DNA of 64,000 nucleotides from Salticus scenicus. Taxonomy: Eukaryota; Arthropoda; Arachnida; Araneae; Salticidae. Within the stretch, counting starts at the first letter, position 1, and every line of letters starts with the position of its first letter. This document shows, one piece after another, positions 56,110 through 64,000 of the stretch. The stretch is from NCBI GenBank assembly GCA_963930645.1, contig OZ005660.1, forward strand, positions 241,432,836-241,496,835. Reading direction: 5' to 3'. Below the pieces are notes generated by a model. It did not search any database. It saw only the letters and a program-made list of their open reading frames with translations, and was not told the DNA's origin. A program made the translations under genes and the position numbers.

Positions 56110-56640
56110 TGCAGAAATCACTATTACACACATATGAATGCTTCATGCACATGTGCACATGAAAATAAAAGTACTTGTAACGAAAATATTTCAAATATTG
56201 ATTATTATTTTTTAAAAGCACATTAGCAAAAATGTTACACAACACTAGTTAAATATAGGTATATGTACTTGTTTTGCTTTTAATACTAAACACATACAAC
56301 AAATCTTTGTGATAAAAATTTCAGTGGTGACGGGGATTAAAAATTGAAAAATAAATTATAAAACAAAGCTGTGTTAAATGATAAATAAAACTAAAAATCA
56401 TTTCAGTGGTGAAGGGGAATAAAAATTGAAAAATAACTTAAATTAAAAAACAAAACTGTGTTAAATGATAAATAAAACTAAAAATCAATTAGGTTGTTTC
56501 TATTGTAAATGTGTGAAATACTACTCAAATATATCCGTAAAAGAAATATGCTCAAAATTTTTTGAAAAAGATTGGTTGTTCATTAAGTGAATGTATAGAT
56601 ATTTATCTAGATTTTCCTTTACACATGATCATTAAGACTG
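56110..56640. other. AT-rich stretch with an 81-bp tandem duplication
   Basis: Downstream flank of the nine-finger gene on its strand. A direct duplication of about 81 bp lies at about 56320-56400 and 56401-56483 (TTTCAGTGGTGAAGGGGAAT, AAATGATAAATAAAACTAAA). No gene is seen. Confidence 0.6.
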
Positions 56641-56648
56641 GACATGTA

Positions 56649-57455
56649 TCATGACATGTTTAACTTGTCAGTAGTATGAGTGAGTACATGTTTATTGAGA
56701 TATCTCTTATCAGAAAATTTTTTTGAACATATTTCACAGATGTATGGTTTTTCTCCTGTATGACTCAGTTGGTGCGAATTTAAATATTGCTTTCGATAAA
56801 ATTTTTTTGTACATATCTCACATACATATGGCTTTTCTCCTGTATGAATACGTAAATGCGTATTTAAATGTCCCCTTCGTGAATATTTTTTAGAGCATAT
56901 ATCGCATACGTACGGCTTTTCTCCAGTATGAATTCGTAGATGCATTCTTAGATGACCCTTCATAGTAAATTTATTTGAACATATTTCACATTCGTATGGT
57001 TTTTCGCCTGTATGAGTACGTTCATGTATGTTTAGTGTTGTCTTTTCAAAAAATGTTTTAGAACACACCTCACACTTGTATGGCATTTTTCCTGTATGAC
57101 TACTTAAATGTTTATTTAAATGCCCCTTTAGAGTAAATGCTTTAGAACATATGTCACACACATATGGTTTTTCTCCTGTATGAGTTCTTGTATGTTTTGT
57201 CAAGGTGCTCTTTTCACGGAACTCTTTCAAGCATACTTCACACATATATGGTTTTTCTTCTGTATGAATGAGTAAATGAGAATTTAGATGTCCTTTTGCA
57301 GAAAATGTTTTAAAACACACTTTACACACATATGGCTTTTCTCCTGTATGAGTGCGTAAATGCCTAATCAGATTACTTTTATTGTGAAATATTTTAGAAC
57401 ATATCTCACACACGTGTAATTTTTCACTTGTATGACTCATTGTATCAGTATTCAT
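56649..57455 (-). CDS. C2H2 zinc-finger protein, nine fingers
   Basis: A complete uninterrupted frame of 268 residues: a short N-terminus (MNTDTMSHTSEKL), nine tandem C2H2 fingers (C-x2-C-x12-H-x3-H), and a short tail TTDKLNMS. Linkers are TGEKP in most places (HTEEKP and HTGKMP variants occur). Every finger keeps both cysteines and both histidines, unlike a decaying copy. The role inferred from the family is sequence-specific DNA binding in the nucleus; no effector domain is visible, so it may be a C-terminal DNA-binding exon of a larger transcript. The start ATG lies in AAAATATGAAT, as in the eight-finger gene at 24191-24922, and finger wording is alike (YVCDICSK.F). So the two are probably paralogues. 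DNA-contact positions differ between fingers, so specificities should differ. Target unknown. Confidence 0.9.
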   Translation of the reverse strand: MNTDTMSHTSEKLHVCEICSKIFHNKSNLIRHLRTHTGEKPYVCKVCFKTFSAKGHLNSHLLIHTEEKPYMCEVCLKEFREKSTLTKHTRTHTGEKPYVCDICSKAFTLKGHLNKHLSSHTGKMPYKCEVCSKTFFEKTTLNIHERTHTGEKPYECEICSNKFTMKGHLRMHLRIHTGEKPYVCDICSKKYSRRGHLNTHLRIHTGEKPYVCEICTKKFYRKQYLNSHQLSHTGEKPYICEICSKKFSDKRYLNKHVLTHTTDKLNMS

Positions 57456-57459
57456 ATTT

Positions 57460-58915
57460 TATTGTAAAAAAAAAAAAAACACTTCGATATTAAGACATAA
57501 ATAGTTTTTCCTTTAAATGAATAGATAGAAAATCTCTTAAATCATATTACTAACTCTAATAGCATCAACAAGTACAACACTGAAGATGAAATTTTATCAA
57601 AATCTTCCTCGGAATTTTTTTCCTCCTCTACATCAGATCAGATCAGTGATATTTTTTAGTTGCTTTTAAAGGGAAATTTTTAATTTGTACATTGAATTGT
57701 CTTATTTAGAATTATACAAATGGGCTTAATCTGTGGCCAGCCGTTAGAAGTGATCATGATGTACAGTTTTATTCTCTTTTGTTTATATACAAGAGAAACG
57801 AAGGCTTTGTCTCTGATTCATATCATTTAAAATCCTTTATTGTAAGTCTTAATAGCAAACACATTTTCTTCTGCACAAACATTATGTTATAGGTTTAACT
57901 CGTCAGAAAGAAAAAGAAAAAAAAAAAAAAAATCAGAAAATGCAGGAAAAATAAAGAGTCTTTCTTTGCGTGAACCACGGGTGGCGTGAACACAAGAAAG
58001 ATACTCATCTTATATTGTCTTTCTTCGAAAATATTTCATTTCCTATTAATGATTTTATGACAGTATGAGTAAATTGTAAAATATGCTTTTAAAATGTTAT
58101 TACAAAGAAATAGTAGCATGCAGTTAATGTAAATGGCTTTGATTTTCTTTTCATAGAAATATTGAGTTATACATGTGATCACCTTTTTTCCCCACAAAAT
58201 TAGTAAGAGCTCTTTTTTTATTCTGGTGAGGTAACTTTTATGGCTTTTACTCTAGATATGTAATATTTAATTTAATTTTAATCTTCATGTGCATTTATAC
58301 AGTATTTATGTTCTGAAATAATTTTACACTTGTTTGAGGTTGACAAATGTTCCTTTTGCTGATAAGAATATGCTAAGAAAAATTTGAACGATGTCCTAAG
58401 CAAAAAGGATTCAGATTTTCATATAATCACACTTCAACTACATATTTAGATAGAAATTCATTATCTATAGTTACATTGAGACATAAAACAATGTCTTTTT
58501 TTTTTTCCCTAGAGAAAAAATTTGGATCTTCTAGAAAGAAAAATAATACCTTTGACAATAATAAATTACCTGGCCAACATTTTGAACCTGAAAAAGAAAA
58601 ATATTAAAATAATCTTAATAAATGAAGAAATTCTTTACATTACATTAACAGGACTGTCAACCACCTCATTAATAAGCGTAGACTTGTTAACGCCCCTTGA
58701 AAATACGCCCCTTTTCCCACACCACTTTATATTTAGAGCAATTCTCTCCAAATAGTGTTACGATTAAATAAGAATGAAATTACTCTAAAAAATTACTGGT
58801 GTACAAAAAAAGGCGGTGACTAAAAGTACTACGCTTCATAATGAGATGATTGGCATTAATGATTATCCAATATTTCTCTTAAAAATCTATTGTTAACTTA
58901 AAGGATGTAAATAGT
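57460..58915. other. Upstream flank of zinc-finger gene, no gene seen
   Basis: AT-rich with a poly-A run at the left edge. The frame at 58522-58755 (77 residues) has no recognised domain and is probably chance. A serine-rich open stretch near 57570-57656 is too short to call. No promoter motif can be assigned with confidence. Confidence 0.4.
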
Positions 58916-58917
58916 TA

Positions 58918-59310
58918 GTGAGTTTTTTGAATGGGTTTAACATCACACTAGTAGGTATGGGTAATTGGCGTCGATCTGGTACAACGAGATATATAAAGTT
59001 CAATGGCTGTAGGATTAGCTTTCCGGTTCAAGATGAATCTAGAAAACTCCGATAACCGGAATCAAGTCGGATATTTTTGAAAGTGTAAAATTATTAGGAG
59101 GAGCGGGAAGGGAGGCGATGGGGGCAAAAAGGTAAAAATACTGTTAGACTGTCTAAATTGGTACATATAGGTTTTCGGGACATACAAACAGGATGAAAAT
59201 ATTTTCGAAAGTCTAAAATTGTTAGGAAGGGCGGACAACAAAAAAATAGAAATTGAGTTAGACTTTTCAAAATAGGAATATAAGTGCTTTGGGGGTCTAC
59301 AAATCGAATG
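58918..59310. repeat. S2-like block and 110-bp tandem repeat
   Basis: About 58925-59050 resembles family S2 at 15195 (ATTGGCGTCGATCTGG). About 59060-59310 has two to three units of roughly 110 bp with GATATTTTTGAAAGTGTAAA, AATTGGTACATATAGGTTTT and a purine-rich segment, also found near 53735-53880. Confidence 0.5.
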
Positions 59311-59744
59311 AGAATATTTTAATAGTGGAATATTTTATAATAATGAAAATAGCGGTGCAGACGTACAGACACGATGACACACACACACACACACACACAG
59401 AGGAGAGAGAGACGAAATTTGCTGAAATAATTTTCGGTTTTCATGGTGTGTGAAGCGTGTATATGTGTGTATTTATGAAAACGTATTCATAATACATATA
59501 TACATATGTATATATGAGAGAAAGCATTAAACATGTTACTTTTTATGTCGAATATATATCGTGTAATCTGTACATGCAATGCACACCATATGATGTACTT
59601 AAAAAAATTCATACAACACTGAAAATTTATATTATGTAGTTTTCCCATTTATATATTTCACAGTGAATCAGAAATACTTTGTGAGACCCTATTAGTGAAC
59701 CAATTATGCAAATCATATCTTATTTCACAGATACTGGTATTGGT

Positions 59745-59965
59745 ATTGGGAGTAAAGGCGACTGATTTCACTAAGCTCCTAGACCTGAAGGGTAGTGCCT
59801 TCTGTGGGGATCTTTCTAAGGGGTCTTAGCCCGCATTTACACAAGTTTTAGTAAAAACCACGAAAAACTCCGAAAGCTAGGTCGATGAGCGCGACCTCGA
59901 TTTAACCCGTCATCTGACGTCTACCAATTTACAGGACAGAACCCCTCGAGTGGTAGCGGGCACTA
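59745..59965 (-). repeat. SINE-like family S1, copy 2
   Basis: Diverged copy of 13655-13890 with GGATCTTTCTAAGGGGTCTT, then AAAAACTCCGAAAG, then GAGCGCGACCTCGAT. It is preceded by a (CA)n tract at 59380-59399 and other simple repeats. Confidence 0.6.
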
Positions 59966-60278
59966 ATTTTACAGGAAAAATTTTGTATGTATCAAATATA
60001 TGCATATTAATTTTGTTACATGGCATTTAGTATAAAGGTACGAAATTGTGCTTTAAATATGTACCCCACATAGTTCCTTTTTCGATAATTAAAATTATTA
60101 ATAGGAAACTTTTTTATATTTCAAATTTTTTTGAATTTCTTTTTCCATTAAATCCAAACAGTAATATTATATATAATATAATATTGAATTATCTTAACTA
60201 ATTCAATAATTTAAAAAATCTATTTTTAATAATTAAATTATGTATTACCAATTAAAATATTTTAATAAATGAATTTTA

Positions 60279-60326
<48 letters not shown>

Positions 60327-60675
60327 CATTTTATTTTAATCTTTTTTATTAAAAATATTTCACAATAAGCTTCATAGTTAAAATCCCAAGCATTAATATT
60401 CAAGCATTTTTTTTTTTTTTTAAATTAAAGTAAAGTGTATATTTTTAATAATTAAATTAGTTTTTTTCAATTAAACCTTTTAAATTAAATAATTTTAATT
60501 AGCTCCTTATTTCTATGATCAACGATAGTAAAAAATCTTTTTATATTTCAGAACATTTTGAAATAGTATTTTTATTTAAACGACCAAACAATAGTATTAA
60601 GCATCTCAACTAATTGAATTATTAAAAAATTATATTTTTAATAATTAAATAGTTTTTTAAGTAATACATATTGCT

Positions 60676-60723
<48 letters not shown>

Positions 60724-60785
60724 CATTTATATAAAAAAAAAAATCATTTTATATTAAAAAAATATCTTCGTAGTGAATTTGGTAG
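59966..60785. other. AT-rich stretch with long TA tracts
   Basis: (TA)n tracts at about 60279-60323 and 60684-60721, poly-T and poly-A. No gene is seen. Confidence 0.6.
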
Positions 60786-60789
60786 TGTT

Positions 60790-60990
60790 AAAGCCGGTTG
60801 ATAACGTGAGTGCCCTACACCTGCGTGAAAAGCTCTCCGGGTGGGAATAGGCGAGGCAGCTTTAAAGAGCCCTAGCCTATACTTGCAAAAGTTTCGAAGC
60901 AAACCATAGGAAACTCTGAACGGCTTCGTCGACGAACGTGATTTGGGATCGAGCTCGACATTTCCATTCTACTAGCATCGAGAACCGCTC
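60790..60990 (-). repeat. SINE-like family S1, copy 3
   Basis: Diverged copy: AAAGAGCCCTAGCCTATACT, GGAAACTCTGAACGGCTTCG, GACGAACGTGATTTGGGATC. Same organisation as the copies at 13655 and 59745. Confidence 0.55.
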
Positions 60991-61829
60991 GGGAACTTAA
61001 ATAAACTTTTTAACTGAAAGTCCAAACAGCAGTATTAAGCAATCTCACTTAATTTAAATCTTAAAAATTTTATTTTTAATTAGTAAGTTAGTTTTTTTTT
61101 ACTTACAATATTTCATTAAATATTTTTATAACTGGGTTTTCTTTATAATCATTCTTTCTTTAATTCTTCTTTGATTTGATATGGGTAGTCTTAGCTTGTG
61201 ATCCAAGGAGTTGTTTTAATACTGAAGTTGAGTCATCTTTAAATTTCATAAAAAATTTTTTTGCACTGATTATATTAATGTATTTCTATATATATTTATT
61301 TCTATATATAATCTTTTATTATTAAAAGTAATTAAAAACAGTTTTTTTTTTCTTTTAATTAATATTAAAACCCGAAACAATAGTATTAAGTAATCTCGAC
61401 AAATTTATTATAAATAAATAAATATATATTAGGTAAATTAATTTTCTAAATTTTTTAGTTAATTTTTTAAAACTTATTTTTATTTATTTATTTATTTTAC
61501 TTTTAATCATTCATAGGGGGGAAAAAAGAGGATTAATTTAAAAAAAAAAAATAGATTTTCCAATTAAAAGCTTAAACAATTCTATTAAACAAATTTTTAA
61601 ACATTAAAAAATTTCACTTTTAATAAATAAAGATACTTTTAATAATAATAATAATTATTATTATTATTTAATTTTTTGTTTATAAGCTTTCACATAATAT
61701 TATATAAGTATTTTGACAGAAATTAAAAGCATCCGTATACATTTATCCACACATACAACGAGTAGTAATGATGTCAAAATTTTATTTTTCTTTCAACCAT
61801 CACTATCTTTCTTCAAAGTGTAAGTTATA
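60991..61829. other. AT-rich stretch, no gene seen
   Basis: Simple AT text, AAT/ATT runs at 61643-61668, no motif. Confidence 0.5.
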
Positions 61830-61930
61830 TCTAAACAAATTTACATGGTAATCTGTAGAAGTTTTCTATAAAAACCCTTTTCTTTTCAGTCTGCCCCCTA
61901 GCTTCCTCCCTAAATATCATGTAACTCTGG

Positions 61931-61972
<42 letters not shown>

Positions 61973-63600
61973 TAAAAAGAAAGGAAAAGTATGTGGAACA
62001 AATGTGGGGAAAATCCAAACAAATAAAACAGTAATAAGAAGGAACAGAGGCCACCACGGCTTAAGATGGGTGGAGCGGATTAAACAACTTTGCTAGGCGC
62101 CCAACTTATCCGAAATCCTTTTCAAGACCAGCAAAGAAAAAGTAGAAATGAACATAATTACTCCTATATTTAATATATGTGCATATTAGAGTGAATGATA
62201 ATTAAAGAAAATTTCACTAAAAAAAAAAAAAAAAAAATGGGCCCTTTTTTTTATACTCTGTAGAAATTTTATATAAAAACTGCATTTTTTTTCTCTGTCC
62301 CCTAACACCCCACCCCCACCACCGGGTTTCATTCAGATATATGTAATTCTCATTATATATATTTTTTAATTCTAAAGAATAATTAAACAAAGCTTCAAAA
62401 ATTCTCTAAATGATTTTCGTCTAAAAAATTGAATTTGTGTTTTGCTTGGGCCTATAATACCGTGTCTGATATATCATTTGAATGGACGAAACTTTTGAAA
62501 TCAATGTGTTTAGCGAAACTGTTTTCCTTTCAATGTATTTTGGCATATCCAGACTTTTGAAACACCCTGTATAAAGAAATTGAAATAGTAATAAGAAGCA
62601 ACAGAGGCCACCACGGCTTGTGACGGGTAAAAAGGTTTTAAAAAGTTTTGGATGAGCCCAGTTTTTTCCAAATCCTCTGCAAGACCATAAAAGAAAATAT
62701 AAGAAAAAATTTTGAAAAGTGAAGATTTTTACACTATGATTAGGTGAAAAAAAATTATTATTTTATAATTATTGATAGTTTTTTAAACCACATTTATATG
62801 AAATATATAAATCATATATACTATATTTTAAAATATTACATACTTTGTACAGCTATACTTAACATAATATACACGTTGCAGTGAGTGATAATTAAAAAAA
62901 CATTTCATTAAAATTTGTTTAAAAAAAAAAGTAAAAGAAAAACTCGTATGTCCCTCAAGCCCTCCGTAATTTGTTGATATTTGCTTTAAAAACTACATTT
63001 TTTAATCCTAAACACCCCCTTTTAGACAGGAGCCGACTTAGCTTAATAGGGGCCCGGGGCAAAAACTTTTTTGGGGGCCCCTCTGCTTCACTACTTCAGT
63101 AATGAAGAACCGAAATTTATGGAGGTTTTTAAATTTTTCACCTCATTATAGATATATAACAAGAAAATTGACTAGAACCTAAAATAGCTATAAAGCCCCC
63201 CCCCCCTCCAATGGTCAGACGAAATATTATTCTATCCATTTTATTTCGGATTGTTAACTTTGTCATCTAGCTGCGAAAAATACGTATCCTTGCTGACATT
63301 AGGGCGGAATTCAGCTAAATTTTCGCAATTACGATGGCTCAATTAAATTGGATTTTACACTGTGCTGATATTTTGTTTCAAAAACGTTCATTAAAGAAGG
63401 AAACGTAAAATAAACTTTCTATTCAATTTGGGGGCCCCCTCTGATGTGGGGGCCCGGGGCAACTGCCCCGTATGACCCTGCCTTAGTCAGGTTCTGCTTT
63501 CAGATATATATAACTATCAGTATATATTTCTTAATATCGAATGATAATTAAACAAAGTTTTATTAAAATCTAAAAAAAAAAATTCTATACCCATTGTGGT
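61830..63600. repeat. Three diverged tandem units, one split by a MITE
   Basis: Units share CTATAAAAAC...TTTTCTCTGTCCCC, TTCAGATATATGTAA and TAATTAAACAAAG text. Two of them share CAGAGGCCACCACGGCTT (62047 and 62603) and CAAGACCA. Unit starts are near 61850, 62260 and 62960. The third is interrupted by the hAT MITE at 63027-63496. A (TA)n tract lies at 61934-61969. Confidence 0.6.
63027..63496. mobile_element. hAT MITE, 470 bp, 8-bp duplication
   Basis: From CAGGAGCCGACTTAGC to (inverted) CAGAACCTGACTAAGG, with GGGGGCCC blocks near both ends (GGGGCCCGGGGCAA). Flanks are CTTTTAGA (63019-63026) and CTTTCAGA (63497-63504), one mismatch. Same family as 21833-22009, but with a longer interior of AT-rich text and no coding motif. 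Confidence 0.85.
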
Positions 63601-63639
63601 CCCCCTTAGGCCCCCCAGGTATATTTGAGTGCTTGTGGG

Positions 63640-63715
63640 GTTTTTGTCCGGTGGGGCTTTTGTCCGGCGGGTGTTTTGTCCATGGGGTTTTTGTCCGGGA
63701 CCCGCAGCACTCTTG
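63640..63715. repeat. Subrepeat array, TTTTTGTCCGG unit
   Basis: Four units of the form GGGGTTTTTGTCCGGTG (about 18 bp). Their style matches the terminal arrays at 7620 and 29557, so this may be one end of a third foldback-type element whose other end lies outside the window or has been lost. Beside it is another copy of MITE F (about 63718-63840). Confidence 0.55.
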
Positions 63716-63717
63716 CC

Positions 63718-63840
63718 TAGTTTATTCGCCTGACGAATGATTGTATTTCCTTTCGGTCCGAAACAATTCTTGTGAGGTCTTATATTTTCCAGTGTTTGTT
63801 TGAAGTTTTGTACCAATTACTTTTAAGCACCAGTTCTGTG
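63718..63840. mobile_element. Foldback MITE F, third copy (right half)
   Basis: Contains CGCCTGACGAATGATTGTAT, TTTCGGTCCGAAACAATTCT and GTTTTGTACCAATTACTTTT, matching the right half of the copy around 47880-49750. The left half is absent or replaced by the TTTTTGTCCGG array. Confidence 0.6.
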
Positions 63841-64000
63841 ATGCTTTCTTAAAACTTTCACTGAAATTTACATATATAGAGATACTGCGTTGGAAATAGT
63901 ATTTTTAAAACTAAATTTTGTTAGTTTATCTGGATGATCCATAATATATGGCATCACCGCTACCAAATTTAATATTAACCAATACACAAAAAATTTTATG

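Noticed and set aside
1..64000. CRISPR arrays, prokaryotic operons, or intact viral genes
   Set aside because: None was found: regular repeats here are minisatellites or TE subrepeats without unique spacers, and no polymerase, capsid or envelope reading frame was recognised.

Overview
This is AT-rich eukaryotic, almost certainly arthropod, DNA. A spider or other arachnid is my best guess, from the style of the two C2H2 zinc-finger arrays (fingers of the type YVCEICSK.F), the arthropod-type transposons and the very low gene density. No prokaryotic operon, CRISPR array, rRNA or functional tRNA gene was seen. Most of the window is transposable-element (TE) DNA. Only three stretches look like host coding sequence: a nine-finger gene (56649-57455, minus), an eight-finger gene (24191-24922, minus) and one candidate terminal exon with a strong splice acceptor (10890-11028, plus).

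Layout. 0.9-2.9 kb: a decayed hAT transposase (minus) next to a decayed Tc1 transposase (plus). 4.4-7.1 kb: hAT end, repeat family D, half of a palindromic Tc1-type MITE, and a diverged large inverted repeat. 7.6-9.9 kb: a foldback-type element whose inverted repeats are arrays of a 16-bp GGTCCCGCC-type unit, with 9-bp target duplications. 11.3-13.4 kb: jockey-like LINE tail interrupted by a 557-bp MITE. 13.4-22.4 kb: palindromes, SINEs, a 2-kb element built of tandem monomers, and a hAT MITE with a perfect 8-bp duplication. 24-26 kb: zinc-finger gene with a MITE upstream. 26.6-33.3 kb: a duplicated and inverted repeat block carrying a second foldback-type element whose empty site is present in the same window. 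34.9-40.4 kb: P/hAT-like MITE, MITE, Helitron fragment beside a G-rich minisatellite, tRNA-derived SINE array, pogo/Tigger remnant. 40.7-44.7 kb: family D again, holding a self-nested pair of MITEs and a THAP-domain remnant. 45.1-52.9 kb: a hAT element containing a 5.3-kb IS630/Tc1/mariner element with a DD82E transposase (one stop codon), itself containing further nested elements. 53-64 kb: Tc1 and hAT ends, palindromic MITEs, the second zinc-finger gene, SINEs, tandem repeats with a hAT MITE, and the edge of a third subrepeat-type terminus.

How it fits together. The window records successive insertions rather than a pathway. Target-site duplications and empty sites inside the window let several insertions be ordered. 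The strongest results are: (1) a MITE family with 9-bp duplications whose long member carries a THAP zinc-finger remnant; (2) two foldback-type elements with differently worded subrepeat termini; (3) the DD82E transposase inside a nested stack at least four levels deep.
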